Shown here: positions 35,114-44,040 of the stretch, piece by piece | Position numbering within the stretch: the stretch's first letter is position 1 | Layout: every line of letters starts with the position of its first letter | Assembly: GCF_030551255.1 (NCBI RefSeq) | Contig: NZ_CP130630.1 | Coordinates: 5,375,501-5,439,500 of the forward strand | Direction: 5' to 3' | Source: Streptomyces sp. NL15-2K | Lineage (GTDB): Bacteria; Actinomycetota; Actinomycetes; Streptomycetales; Streptomycetaceae | Length of the DNA: 64,000 bases | Translations under genes and position numbers: made by a program | The notes under the pieces: generated by a model | Seen by the model: only the letters and a program-made list of their open reading frames with translations | Told to the model about the DNA's origin: nothing | Databases searched by the model: none

Positions 35114-35482
35114 ATGACGACCACCGAGGCCGGCGCAGGGACGCCCTCTGCCATCGAGGCCGCCGTAGAGCCGGAGGTCGTGACCGATCACGACCGCGGT
35201 GTGCACGGGTACCACAAACAGAAGGACGAACACCTCAAGCGTCTGCGCCGCATCGAGGGCCAGATCCGTGGCCTGCAGCGGATGGTCGACGAGGACGTCT
35301 ACTGCATCGACATACTCACGCAGGTGTCCGCCTCCACCAAGGCCCTGCAGTCCTTCGCCCTGCAACTGCTGGAGGAGCATTTGCGCCACTGCGTCGCCGA
35401 CGCGGCCGTCAAGGGCGGCGCCGAGGTCGACGCGAAGGTGGAGGAGGCGACGAAGGCGATCGGCCGGCTGCTGCGGACCTGA
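35114..35482 (+). CDS. CsoR/RcnR-family metal-sensing repressor
   Basis: This 122-residue protein has a CsoR-like helical domain after a 35-residue acidic extension: HLKRLRRIEGQIRGLQRMVD, DVYCIDILTQVSASTKAL and LRHCVADA. Cys in VYCID plus His-Cys in LRHC form the Cu(I)-type ligand set. ATG 35114 has GGAGG close upstream. No metal transporter is adjacent, so the regulon must lie elsewhere or be only the gene itself. Confidence 0.9.
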   Translation: MTTTEAGAGTPSAIEAAVEPEVVTDHDRGVHGYHKQKDEHLKRLRRIEGQIRGLQRMVDEDVYCIDILTQVSASTKALQSFALQLLEEHLRHCVADAAVKGGAEVDAKVEEATKAIGRLLRT

Positions 35483-35520
35483 GCGCCGGGCCGGCGACGG
35501 GCGCCTCCGGTTGACCTGCC

Positions 35521-35700
35521 TTACTCGCCGGAGGCGGCCGCGCGTTCTTCGGCCACCCGCAGCACCTCGTCGATGCTCTCCAGGCTGAGCCGGTCCTCGC
35601 CGGCGGCCGAGGCCGCGATGATCAGCTCTCCGCACAGTTCGATCTCGGCGAGGGCCACGTGGTCCTGAACTGCCGTACCGCCGACCGGAGCCACGCGCAT
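35521..35700 (-). CDS. Small conserved-type protein, unknown
   Basis: This 59-residue protein has an amphipathic helical C-terminal half (SLESIDEVLRVAEERAAASG) and one Cys (IELCGELII). ATG 35700 has AAGAGG upstream; an adjacent GTG 35703 is in frame. It converges with the CsoR-like gene. Codon bias is coding-like. Function unknown. Confidence 0.7.
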   Translation of the reverse strand: MRVAPVGGTAVQDHVALAEIELCGELIIAASAAGEDRLSLESIDEVLRVAEERAAASGE

Positions 35701-35808
35701 CACCTCTTCTCTGCCGTCACCGGCTTCCTAGAGTAGGGAGCGCCCTACACACCGCGCATGGCACGGACGGGCTAGTTCTTGACGCCCGTCACGTCTCCGC
35801 GTCCCGCC

Positions 35809-36660
35809 TCACTCCTCGGCGATCTTCCCCGCGTAGATGTCCCCGGCCACCGGCAGCCGTACGTCCACCGGGACCCCGAAGGCGTACAGCAGCGTCGTCG
35901 AGGCGACCGCGACGGTGCCCTTCTGCTGCCCGTTGGCGAAGCTGAACCGGTGCCGGACCTTGCGGATACGGCCCTCGTCGTCGAGGTAGACGTCGAACGG
36001 CACTTCGGCCGTGGCGAACCCTTTCGCCGCCGCCGCGAGCGGCCCCTTGTTCCCGGCGGACGCGCCCCGGGCCGCCGCCCCGAGGTCCGCGGTCCCCCGG
36101 TAGTGCCGCACCTCGGTCCCCGCGATCTCGGTCTTCCCCACATACGTGGCCGTCCGCGTCCCGCGCAGCACCTCGGCGGCGGCGAACGGATCGGTGACCC
36201 CGCCGGTCACCAGGTTCCCGTCGGAGAGCGTGGCCGTATCGACCCGCACCCACTTGTCGGCGGGCACTCCGGCTCCCCGGTTCTTCATGAACAGCGCGCC
36301 GGGCGCGAGGAGTTCGGTGATGGGCCGCCGCTCACTGCTCCCCGCCGGATCCTGCGGCAACAGCACCTTCAAGCGCCCCAGCCGCTCGCCGAAGTCGTAC
36401 ACACCCTCGCCGCGAATGGTCACCCGGGTCCCGCCGGTGGCCATCTCCATCGACGTACGTGCTTTCGAACTCCCCGCATCCACCAGGGTGTCGGCGGCCC
36501 GGTGCAAGGTCTCGACGGGATCGCCACCCCGGCCGTCCGCACCGCCGGCAGCCCCATTCGCTCCGGAACACCCCCCGATCCCGAGGCACATGCCGGCCAC
36601 GACACCCGCGACGACAGCCGCGCCCGCCCCTCCCGCCCGCCTTTCCTGCCGCTCCGCCAT
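35809..36660 (-). CDS. Putative LppX/LprG-like lipoprotein
   Basis: This 283-residue exported protein has a leader ending in lipobox-like IGGC (Cys about residue 31), a Gly/Ala-rich linker, and a beta-rich domain: SSKARTSMEMATGGTRVTIR, DKWVRVDTATL, GKTEIAGTEVRHYRGTADL and VPFDVYLDDEGRIRKVRHRF. That pattern is typical of actinobacterial LolA-like lipoproteins that carry lipids. ATG 36660 starts the leader. Confidence 0.8.
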   Translation of the reverse strand: MAERQERRAGGAGAAVVAGVVAGMCLGIGGCSGANGAAGGADGRGGDPVETLHRAADTLVDAGSSKARTSMEMATGGTRVTIRGEGVYDFGERLGRLKVLLPQDPAGSSERRPITELLAPGALFMKNRGAGVPADKWVRVDTATLSDGNLVTGGVTDPFAAAEVLRGTRTATYVGKTEIAGTEVRHYRGTADLGAAARGASAGNKGPLAAAAKGFATAEVPFDVYLDDEGRIRKVRHRFSFANGQQKGTVAVASTTLLYAFGVPVDVRLPVAGDIYAGKIAEE

Positions 36661-36781
36661 CGCCTGTCAACCCCCAGCCGGTACGTCCGTCACGGGCTTC
36701 ACGTCGTTCCGGTTAACGACGGGTAGATAACCCCGTCACGCACATACCGGTCCTTTACCTGGCGTGGGTAGCGTTGTCAGT

Positions 36782-36952
36782 GTGGCGCAGCAGGACAGAG
36801 TCCCCCCACCCCCCGACCAACCGACCCACCGCACAACGACCACCGACCAGGGCCGCTTCTGCACGGCCCACTGCACTTGCGGCTGGCGCGGCCCGGCCCG
36901 CAGAGCGAGAAGCCAGGCCCGAACGGACGCGCAAACCCACATGAACAACTGA
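36782..36952 (+). CDS. Small Cys-containing protein, unknown
   Basis: This 56-residue protein starts at GTG 36782 (GTG 36764 also in frame). The C-terminal half, GRFCTAHCTCGWRGPARRAR followed by DAQTHMNN, resembles short Streptomyces proteins with a CxCGWRG motif and an alternating Ala/Asp helix. It may bind a metal through its Cys/His residues. It is divergent from the lipoprotein gene. Confidence 0.55.
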   Translation: MAQQDRVPPPPDQPTHRTTTTDQGRFCTAHCTCGWRGPARRARSQARTDAQTHMNN

Positions 36953-36972
36953 CGCCGCCCCACCCGACCACC

Positions 36973-37192
36973 AGCCCACGGCCAACCGCCCCACGTCAGC
37001 CCACGGCCAACCGCCCCACGTCAGCCTCCGGCCAACCGCCCCGCGTCAGCCTCCGGGTAGCTGCCCCACGTCAGCCTCCGGGTAGCTGCCCCGCGTCAGC
37101 TACGGGCAGCCGATCCGCCAGCCTGCGGCCAGCCGGTCCACCCAGCCTGCGGCCAGCCGCCCCTCGTCAACCTCCGGCCAGTCGATCCGCCC
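36973..37192. repeat. 25-bp tandem repeat array, 9 copies
   Basis: Nine units of AGCCCACGGCCAACCGCCCC-ACGTC and variants (period 25, some 22-24) run from 36973 and lead directly into dispersed repeat copy B. The region 36953-37410 has no gene. Confidence 0.88.
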
Positions 37193-37284
37193 AGCCTGCG
37201 GGCATTCGTGCCGCCTGGGGCGGCACGGGTGGGCGCAGGCGGCACCCCGTAGCGCCGGGCCGCGCACCCCACCCCCGCCCAGCC
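37185..37284. repeat. 99-bp dispersed repeat, copy B
   Basis: This is almost identical to 33019-33117, including the hairpin GTGCCGCC-TGG-GGCGGCAC (37208-37226). It lies 127 bp upstream of the FAD oxidase start. The remaining 37285-37400 holds the likely promoter of that gene with no clear motif. Confidence 0.88.
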
Positions 37285-37410
37285 CCCACGCCGGGCGGCT
37301 GAAAACGCCGGGTGCCCGTGCCCCACCCCCAGCCGCCAACCTCCCGCACCATGGAACCCTCACCCCCACGACGCCGTCTCGTTCCACGAAGGCCGACGAA
37401 AGGCACGGAC

Positions 37411-38958
37411 ATGGAACGGCGCACACTGATCGCCGCCGGCGCAGCCACCCTCACGGCAGCGGCAACGGCCTGCAAAGCCACCAGCGACGCCAACACGCCG
37501 ACAAAGTCCAGCCCCCGGCTCCAGACCACCGGCACCACCGGCACCACCACCCCCGCCAACTGGTCAGCCCTGGCCCGCGACCTCGACGGCCCCCTCGTCC
37601 GCCCCGGCGACACCGCCTGGCCCACCGCCCACCAGCTCTACAACACCCGCTTCGACGCCCTCAAACCCGCCGCGGTCGCCTACGTCGCCCACCCCGACGA
37701 CATCCGCACCGCCCTCGCCTACGCCCGCGCCCACACCCTCCACGTGGCGATACGCAACGGCGGCCACTCCTACGCCGGCTGGTCCTCCGGCAACGGCCGC
37801 CTCGTCATCGACGTCTCCGAACTCAACCGCGTCCGGGCAAGCGGCAACACCGCCGTCGTCGGCGCCGGCGCCAAGCTGATCGACGTCTACCGCGCCCTCG
37901 CCGCGAAGGGGGTCACCATCCCCGCCGGCTCCTGCCCGACCGTCGGCGTCTCGGGTCTCACCCTCGGCGGCGGCCACGGCGTCGTGTCCCGGGCCTACGG
38001 CCTGACCTGCGACAGCCTCACCCAGGCCACCCTGATAACGGCGGACGGCAAGCAGCTCACCGCGAACGCCCGTGAGAACAAGGACCTGTTCTGGGCCCTG
38101 CGCGGCGCGGGCAACGGCAACTTCGGCGTCGTGACGGAACTGCACTTCAAGACCCACCCGGCGCCGCAGGCCGTGACGGCGTACCTGTCCTGGCCGTGGT
38201 CGAAGGCGGCAGCCGTCGTCAGGGCCTGGCAGGAGTGGGGCCCGACCCAGCCGGACGAGATCTGGTCCTCACTCCACCTCGCCGGCAGCTCCGCCGGCAC
38301 CACCACCGTCTCCGTCGCGGCCTTCTCCATCGGCACGTACGGCGAACTCAAGAACGCCGTCGACCGCCTCGCCGACAAGGTCGGCGCCCCGGCGAGCAGC
38401 GTCTCCCTCAGGCGCCGCGGCTACGAGGAGGCGATGGAGATCTACGCGGGCTGCTCGTCCTTCTCGACGGACGCCCAGTGCCACCTCCCGGGCTCGACTC
38501 CGGGCCGCTCCCCGCAGGGCGCCCTGGGCCGGGAGACGTACGCCGCACGCTCGGACTTCTTCGACCGCTCGCTCTCCACGGCGGGCATCCAGACGCTGCT
38601 CAAGCAGCTGAAGACGGTACGCGGCGGCTCGGGCAGCATCATGATCACCGCGCTCGGCGGAGCGGTCAACCGCGTCTCTCCCACGGCGACGGCCTTCGTC
38701 CACCGCCGTTCCCGGATGCTGGCGCAGTACATCGCGTCCTGGCGCGCCGGCACGAGCGGTGCCACCGCCCAGTCCTGGCTGACCTCGGCGCACACGGCGA
38801 TGAAGCCGTACGCCTCGGGCGCCGCCTACCAGAACTACACGGATCCGACCCTGAAGGACTGGCGCAAGGCGTACTACGGAGACGCGGCGACCCGCCTGGC
38901 GAAACTGAAGAAGCAGTACGACCCGACCCGCTTCTTCACCTACCCGCAAGCCCTGTAG
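37411..38958 (+). CDS. Exported BBE-type FAD-linked oxidase
   Basis: This 515-residue oxidoreductase of the berberine-bridge/GOOX family oxidises sugars or secondary metabolites. Its FAD-binding domain has RNGGHSYAGWS, where His can bind the flavin 8-alpha position, and AGSCPTVGVSGLTLGGGHGV, where Cys can bind C6, so bicovalent FAD is predicted. The C terminus has the BBE segment YQNYTDPTLKDWRKAYYG and ends RFFTYPQAL. The short leader MERRTLIAAG...ATAC looks like a Tat-lipoprotein signal. ATG 37411 follows GAAAGG. Confidence 0.9.
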   Translation: MERRTLIAAGAATLTAAATACKATSDANTPTKSSPRLQTTGTTGTTTPANWSALARDLDGPLVRPGDTAWPTAHQLYNTRFDALKPAAVAYVAHPDDIRTALAYARAHTLHVAIRNGGHSYAGWSSGNGRLVIDVSELNRVRASGNTAVVGAGAKLIDVYRALAAKGVTIPAGSCPTVGVSGLTLGGGHGVVSRAYGLTCDSLTQATLITADGKQLTANARENKDLFWALRGAGNGNFGVVTELHFKTHPAPQAVTAYLSWPWSKAAAVVRAWQEWGPTQPDEIWSSLHLAGSSAGTTTVSVAAFSIGTYGELKNAVDRLADKVGAPASSVSLRRRGYEEAMEIYAGCSSFSTDAQCHLPGSTPGRSPQGALGRETYAARSDFFDRSLSTAGIQTLLKQLKTVRGGSGSIMITALGGAVNRVSPTATAFVHRRSRMLAQYIASWRAGTSGATAQSWLTSAHTAMKPYASGAAYQNYTDPTLKDWRKAYYGDAATRLAKLKKQYDPTRFFTYPQAL

Positions 38959-38962
38959 GCGC

Positions 38963-39670
38963 CTACGCGGCCAGGTCCCGCTCTTCCGCCCCCGCGGCCT
39001 CCCGCCGCGCCCCCGGAATCACGGCGCCCTGCCCGTCGTACGACCGCCCTCGCGCGCGGATCAGCCGTCCCGCCCTCGGCGATCGTTCCACCGCCTTCGT
39101 CACCGGCGTGAGCAGGGCCATGGCCACGGGCGACAGCAGCAGCGCGACGGCCGTACCGAGCGCGAAGCCTCCGACCACGTCGGTCGGGTAGTGCACACCC
39201 ATGTAGATCCGGCAGAAGCCCTCCAGGAGCGCGAGCCCTATCCCGACGAGCCCGAACTTCCGGTGGGCGGCGAACAGCGCGACGCCCACCGCCATGGTGA
39301 TCGTCGCGTGATCGCTCACGAAGGAGTAGTCGGTCTTGCCGGAGACCAGGACGTCCAGCCCCTGGTGGGTGCGGAAGGGCCGGGGCCGTTCCACGAAGCC
39401 CCGTATCGGCACGTTCACCAGCACCGCGATACCGGCCGCCAGTGGCGCCCACACCAGCGCGGCCACGGACGACGCCGCGTCCTCACCGCCCCGCCGCCGC
39501 ACCGACCACCAGCACCCCAGCACGAGCAGCACCATGGCGACGAGCAGGCCGTACTCACCGACGTACTCCATGACCTTGTCGAACCAGTACGGTGCGTCCT
39601 TGGCCAGGCCATTGATGTCGTACAGGAGATCGACGTCGGGGTTCGACCCGGATTGTGCGAGTCCAGCCAT
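38963..39670 (-). CDS. PAP2-family membrane phosphatase
   Basis: This 235-residue protein has five or six membrane helices and the three PAP2 motifs: RGFVERPRP, YSFVSDHATITMAVG (SDH where PSGH is usual) and CRIYMGVHYPTDVVGG. Such enzymes remove phosphate from lipid phosphates or undecaprenyl pyrophosphate. The gene is convergent with the FAD oxidase, leaving 4 bp between stops. The 206-bp gap upstream shows nothing defined. Confidence 0.9.
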   Translation of the reverse strand: MAGLAQSGSNPDVDLLYDINGLAKDAPYWFDKVMEYVGEYGLLVAMVLLVLGCWWSVRRRGGEDAASSVAALVWAPLAAGIAVLVNVPIRGFVERPRPFRTHQGLDVLVSGKTDYSFVSDHATITMAVGVALFAAHRKFGLVGIGLALLEGFCRIYMGVHYPTDVVGGFALGTAVALLLSPVAMALLTPVTKAVERSPRAGRLIRARGRSYDGQGAVIPGARREAAGAEERDLAA

Positions 39671-39876
39671 GGTGCGCGGCCCCTTCGTCGTCTCTCCCGG
39701 CGCACTCCGTGCGCGCCGTTTCTGCCCACCCCCGTGGTGTGTAGGTCCGGGTTCCGGCTACGTCCCAAGGAACGCACGGCTCCTGTCCATACGTTCCACA
39801 CTCCACCGAATGATCACGCAGACGTTATCGAAGAGAGACTCATCATCGCAGCTCAGGGGGCTGCTTCACGCTCGGT

Positions 39877-40899
39877 TCACACCGTCGTGGGGAGTGCTTT
39901 CGCGCCATCTTCGGTGACCCGGGTGGCGCCGAAGTAGTCGGGGGTGTCGATGGGATCGAACCGGATCACCGCACCCGTGTAGGGTGCGTCGATCATGTAC
40001 CCGCCCCCCACATAAATCCCGACATGCCGGATGGCCCGGGAATTGGTGAGATCGTCCGAGAAGAACACCAGATCGCCGGGCAGCAGCTCGTCCCGGGAGG
40101 GGTGCGGCCCCGCGTTGTACTGGTCGTTGGCGACGCGCGGCAACGTGATCCCGACGCTCTCGTACGCGGCCTTGGTCAGCCCCGAGCAGTCGAACCGTCC
40201 GCCCTGATCAGCCGTGCCGTTCCCGCCCCACAGATACGGCGTGCCGAGCTTCTTCTGCGCGTAGGAGATCGCCGCCGCGGCCTGCCGGGACGGATCGACC
40301 CGGCCGACGGGAGCGGCGAAGCTCTGCTCCAGGGTCGTGATCGTCTTCACGTAGTTCTGGGTCTCCTTGTACGGCGGCACGCCCCCGTACTTGATGACCG
40401 CGTAGGACCCCGCGTTGTACGAGGCCAGCATGTTTTCGGTCAGATTCCCCGGAACGTCTTTGACGTACGAGGCGAGTTTGCAGTCGTACGACGCGGCAGA
40501 CGGAATCGCGTCGTTCGGATCCCATACGTCACGGTCGCCGTCCCCGTCACCGTCCATGCCGTGGATGGCCCAGGTCCCGGGAATGAACTGCGCGATCCCC
40601 TGCGCCGCGGCCGGACTCTTCGCGTCCGGATTGAACCCGCTCTCCTGGTAGAGCTGGGCGGCGAGCAGCGCCGGATTGATGGCGGGGCACAGGTTGCCCC
40701 ACTTCTGCACGAGGGTCGAGTAGGCGGCGGGCACGGCCCCCTTGGCCAGCGCTTTCGTCCCTCCGCCCACCCCGTTGGAGAGGTTCCCGGCGACGACATA
40801 GACCCCGACGACGAGCAGCATCACGAAGGACAGCGCGGCGCCGACAGCAACGGTCACCGCGATCCATGCCTTACGCACCGTCAACCGCCCCTCGGCCAC
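39877..40899 (-). CDS. Transglycosylase (SLT) - NlpC/P60 peptidoglycan hydrolase
   Basis: This 340-residue membrane-anchored protein has an N-terminal helix (AWIAVTVAVGAALSFVMLLV), a lytic transglycosylase-like domain (ALLAAQLYQESGFNPDAKSP, AAQGIAQFIPGTW, LASYNAGSYAVIKYGG) and a C-terminal NlpC/P60 endopeptidase with Cys in RFDCSGLTKAAYE and His in AIRHVGIYVGGG. This bifunctional layout is also that of cell-wall hydrolases of conjugation systems (VirB1-like), which is notable because the cmd genes lie beyond the accessory region. GTG 40899 is taken; GTG 40881 has the better site GAGGGGCGG. Confidence 0.9.
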   Translation of the reverse strand: MAEGRLTVRKAWIAVTVAVGAALSFVMLLVVGVYVVAGNLSNGVGGGTKALAKGAVPAAYSTLVQKWGNLCPAINPALLAAQLYQESGFNPDAKSPAAAQGIAQFIPGTWAIHGMDGDGDGDRDVWDPNDAIPSAASYDCKLASYVKDVPGNLTENMLASYNAGSYAVIKYGGVPPYKETQNYVKTITTLEQSFAAPVGRVDPSRQAAAAISYAQKKLGTPYLWGGNGTADQGGRFDCSGLTKAAYESVGITLPRVANDQYNAGPHPSRDELLPGDLVFFSDDLTNSRAIRHVGIYVGGGYMIDAPYTGAVIRFDPIDTPDYFGATRVTEDGAKALPTTV

Positions 40900-40975
40900 T
40901 GGGAGTCCGCCTGCGTCAGTCTAGGAGCTTCCCACCCGGAGCTCCGCGCAACCGACGCGCTCAGTGGGCGAGACC

Positions 40976-41737
40976 TCAGCTCCCCGGACATGGACCGATG
41001 GCGGCGGTCCGGTAGAGCGCCGCCGCCTCTCCTCCCAGGACGACGCTGTACGACACATCCGCCGTCGCCCCGCCCTCCTCGTGCCCACCGAGGATCCCCA
41101 CGACCTTCCCGTCCCCGTCGACCCACGGGCTGCCGCTGGTCCCACCGGTGAAGCCAGGGCACTCGATGCGTTGTTGCGTACGGCTGTGGGCGGCGGGCTT
41201 GTTGGTGCAGCTGACGGGCACTTCGCGGGAGTCGGGATACCCGGTGACGGTCACCGCGGTCGCCCCGGTCGCCGTCCCGGTGACGAAGCGATTCCCGCCG
41301 ACGACGTCCTCGACCCGCTCGCCGTGCCGTTCGCCCACGTCGGCGAAGCCCACGTCGCTGTCCTCGTCCTGCCTCTTTGCCCACCCATCGGGCAGATACG
41401 TCTTCCCGACCTTCCATACCCCGTACGGCGCGTGGCCGTCCCGGTATCCGGGCACGAACACCAGCTCCCCGGTACCGCTCAGGCAGTGCGCGGCGGTGAC
41501 GAGGAGGTCCCGCCGCGGACTGTGCACGACGGACGCGGTACAGAAGTGCCCGCCGGCGAGCCGGGAACCCCGGTCGGCTGCGAACAGGGCCCCGACCCGC
41601 GCGGTCCACGCGCTCGCCGCCGCGACGGTGGTCACCCCCAAGGGACCCATGCCGTCGTCGGCCGCCGCCTCGGAGGCCGAGGTGAAGGCGAGCAGTACGG
41701 CGACGGCGTAGAGGACAGAACGTGGGACGCGCTTCAT
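40976..41737 (-). CDS. Secreted trypsin-like serine protease
   Basis: This 253-residue exported protease has a signal peptide (residues 1-26, ending SEAAAD). The catalytic triad is His in LLVTAAHCLSG, Asp in DEDSDVGFADV and Ser in GFTGGTSGSPWV. Cys pairs around HFCTASVV/AAHC and VSCTNK/IECPGF would form disulfides. ATG 41737. Confidence 0.92.
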   Translation of the reverse strand: MKRVPRSVLYAVAVLLAFTSASEAAADDGMGPLGVTTVAAASAWTARVGALFAADRGSRLAGGHFCTASVVHSPRRDLLVTAAHCLSGTGELVFVPGYRDGHAPYGVWKVGKTYLPDGWAKRQDEDSDVGFADVGERHGERVEDVVGGNRFVTGTATGATAVTVTGYPDSREVPVSCTNKPAAHSRTQQRIECPGFTGGTSGSPWVDGDGKVVGILGGHEEGGATADVSYSVVLGGEAAALYRTAAIGPCPGS

Positions 41738-41773
41738 CGGAACCCACCCTTCCGCACGAAGGTGAGAAACCGG

Positions 41774-42385
41774 TCAGGCCTTCGTCCGACGCGGAGAGTC
41801 CCCGTACACCGGGAAGCCGTCCGTGACGATCTCGATGCCCAGAGGCTCGGGCAGGGGTACGGACTCACCGAACTTCCCGGGCAGTACGTCCTTGTAGGCG
41901 CCGTTGTCCGGGTGGGTGTGCATGGCCCACGTGCCGTTGCGGGGGTCGATGACGAGGAGCACAGGGACCCGCGCGACGGCATACCAGTCGGCCTTGTCCC
42001 GGATGTCACGGGACTTCTCGGACTGGGAGATGACTTCGACAGCGAGCGCGGTGTCCTCCGGGGCGGCCAGCCAGTCGTCATCGTCCTCCCAATCCACGGG
42101 CAGGACAATCAGATCCGGAGTCACGTAGTCGTCGGGATCTTCCGGCAGAGCGATCGAGGACACCTCGTACACGTCCAGCCCGTCGGGCAGAGCCGCCGCC
42201 TCAAGCTGCCGGCGCAGACGCTTCACCACACCCGCGTGCTTGCCACGCGGAGTCGGGGACATCACGAGCTTTCCTCCCACGATCTGCACCCGCAGACCCG
42301 TCGCAGCCTCGATCTTTTCGGCGGCCTCGCGCAGATTTCCCGGACGGGGCCGCGGATACATCCGGGCACCCGGCGACACGGACAT
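41774..42385 (-). CDS. Uma2-family putative nuclease
   Basis: This 203-residue protein has the Uma2 PD-(D/E)xK-like fold: IVGGKLVMSPTPRGKHAGVV, YVTPDLIVLPVD, LAVEVISQSEKSRDIRDKAD and YAVARVPVLLVIDP. Uma2 proteins are very common in Streptomyces and cyanobacteria; their target is unknown. ATG 42385 (MSVSPGARMYP) gives the usual length; an upstream GTG 42505 would add 40 unconserved residues. Confidence 0.88.
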   Translation of the reverse strand: MSVSPGARMYPRPRPGNLREAAEKIEAATGLRVQIVGGKLVMSPTPRGKHAGVVKRLRRQLEAAALPDGLDVYEVSSIALPEDPDDYVTPDLIVLPVDWEDDDDWLAAPEDTALAVEVISQSEKSRDIRDKADWYAVARVPVLLVIDPRNGTWAMHTHPDNGAYKDVLPGKFGESVPLPEPLGIEIVTDGFPVYGDSPRRTKA

Positions 42386-42538
42386 GGCTCGCTGCCTCCG
42401 TCCCTCCACCTCTTCGGCTGCGCGAGCGGGTTCGGTGGGAGGTCCGACATCCCGCTCGGCGTCGAATCCACCGTACTGCTTGCTCCGCTGCTCAAGCTTC
42501 ACCACTCAACTCCCTCCTCACTCCCCGAGCACACACGA

Positions 42539-42982
42539 TTACTTTACGTCGCCCCGCTGACACTCCGCCCACAACAACTTCCCACCCTTCGACGCCCCCA
42601 GCTCCCGCAACACGGAAGCGCCCCACGAGTCCGCACAGGCGCGTACGAGGTGCAGCCCACGCCCGTCCTCGGCATCCGTCGGCGGTACGGCCATGGAGGC
42701 ACCGTCGGCACCAAAGCAGGGCGGCACCCTCGGATCGGTGTCCCATACGGCGACTCGGAGGCGGTCGGGCTCCATCGCTCGGAGGCGCAGGGCGTAGGGG
42801 CCGGCGGTGTGACGGTGGGCGTTGGCAAGCAGCTCTGAGGCCAACAGTTCGGCGGTGGGGGTGAGTTCGGTGAGGCCATGGGCGGCGAGGACGGTACGGA
42901 GGGTTGCGCGGGCGATCCCCGGTGCGTGTGGATCGTGCGGGAGGTGGAGGGTGTAGGCCCAGGGCGGGGATACGGTGGCCAT
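42539..42982 (-). CDS. HATPase-type anti-sigma-like kinase, copy 1
   Basis: This 147-residue GHKL ATPase is of the RsbW/AbaA-like type: the N box ELLASELLANAHRHTAG, then VWDTDPRVP and GRGLHLVRACADSWG. It is divergent from a WhiJ-type XRE gene, the standard Streptomyces arrangement of such modules. It is about 93 percent identical by eye to the copy at 47103-47531 but has four more C-terminal residues plus one (RGDVK). Confidence 0.88.
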   Translation of the reverse strand: MATVSPPWAYTLHLPHDPHAPGIARATLRTVLAAHGLTELTPTAELLASELLANAHRHTAGPYALRLRAMEPDRLRVAVWDTDPRVPPCFGADGASMAVPPTDAEDGRGLHLVRACADSWGASVLRELGASKGGKLLWAECQRGDVK

Positions 42983-43186
42983 GGAAGTCTCCGATCACTG
43001 AGGGGTGTTGGGAGGTTGCGGATGGTTGCGGATGGATGCCCAGTGACCACGCCGCTCCGTCGAGCGGGGCACTTCTGGGCGGGGGCCCAGTTGTAAGGTA
43101 GCGGCGAACAGTGAATACGTTCACCATTTCCACCTGATCGCGTTCATCAACACCCGTGTGAGTGACAGCAAGGAGGCGGCAAGCCC

Positions 43187-44032
43187 GTGAGAAGCCCAAC
43201 GGGTCGCCAACTGCGTTTCGGCGCTGAGCTGCGCAAACTCCGTGAGCGAGCCGGTCTCAGCGCCACCGAGGCCGGTCAACTCCTGGGAATCAAGCAGGCC
43301 CAGGTCAGCAACATGGAGGCCGGCCGCGTCGGCGTGAGCCCCGAGCGGGTACGCGCGATTGCCTGCCACTACGACTGCCCGGACAAGGCCCTCGTAGAGG
43401 CGATCGCCACGATGACAGGCGACCGGAAGCGCGGCTGGTGGGAGCAGTACCGCGAGATCCTGCCCGCTCCCCTCCTCGACCTGGCCGAACTGGAGCATCA
43501 CGCCCGGGCGTTGCGCGACTCCACCACCGCTCGCATCCCGGGCCTGCTCCAGACCCGCGAGTACGCCCTCGAGATCTTCCGCCAGGCGGTCACCGAACTC
43601 TCACCGCCCGACATCGAACACCGTCTTTCGTTCCGCATCAAGCGGCAGGCGATCCTCTTCCGTGACGACAACCCGACCCCGTACGAGGCGATCGTCCATG
43701 AGGCCGCCCTCCGTATGAAGGTCGGCGGCCCCACAGTTGCCCGGCAGCAGCTCCAGCACCTGCTCGACATGAGCGATCGGGACCACGTCACCCTCCGCGC
43801 AATCACCTTCGACGTCGGCGCCTACCCCGGATCCGGACAATCCATCTACTACGCCCGCGGCCCGGTACCGCAACTGGACACCGTGCAACTGGACCAGTCC
43901 CACGGTGTCGCGTTCCTGGACGCCGAGGCACAGTTGCACAAGTACCGCACGCTGTTCGACCGGATCGAGGCCGTTGCCCTGAGCCCGGAAACGACCCGAG
44001 CCCTGATCCACAACGTGATGCGAGAAATGTAG
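43187..44032 (+). CDS. WhiJ-type XRE/DUF5753 regulator, copy 1
   Basis: This 281-residue protein has an XRE helix-turn-helix (ELRKLRERAGLSATEAGQLL, IKQAQVSNMEAGRVGVSPER) followed by the DUF5753 ligand-like domain (GLLQTREYALEIFRQA, IHEAALR-like segment, LDTVQLDQSHGVAFLDAEAQ). WhiJ-type proteins act with a DUF397 partner encoded just downstream in developmental control. GTG 43187 follows AAGGAGG by 11 bases. The copy at 47686 is roughly two thirds identical by eye. Confidence 0.9.
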   Translation: MRSPTGRQLRFGAELRKLRERAGLSATEAGQLLGIKQAQVSNMEAGRVGVSPERVRAIACHYDCPDKALVEAIATMTGDRKRGWWEQYREILPAPLLDLAELEHHARALRDSTTARIPGLLQTREYALEIFRQAVTELSPPDIEHRLSFRIKRQAILFRDDNPTPYEAIVHEAALRMKVGGPTVARQQLQHLLDMSDRDHVTLRAITFDVGAYPGSGQSIYYARGPVPQLDTVQLDQSHGVAFLDAEAQLHKYRTLFDRIEAVALSPETTRALIHNVMREM

Positions 44033-44040
44033 AGGCCCTC

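Noticed and set aside
42386..42505. Longer N terminus for the Uma2 protein from GTG 42505
   Set aside because: The extra 40 residues are not typical of the family; ATG 42385 gives the usual length.
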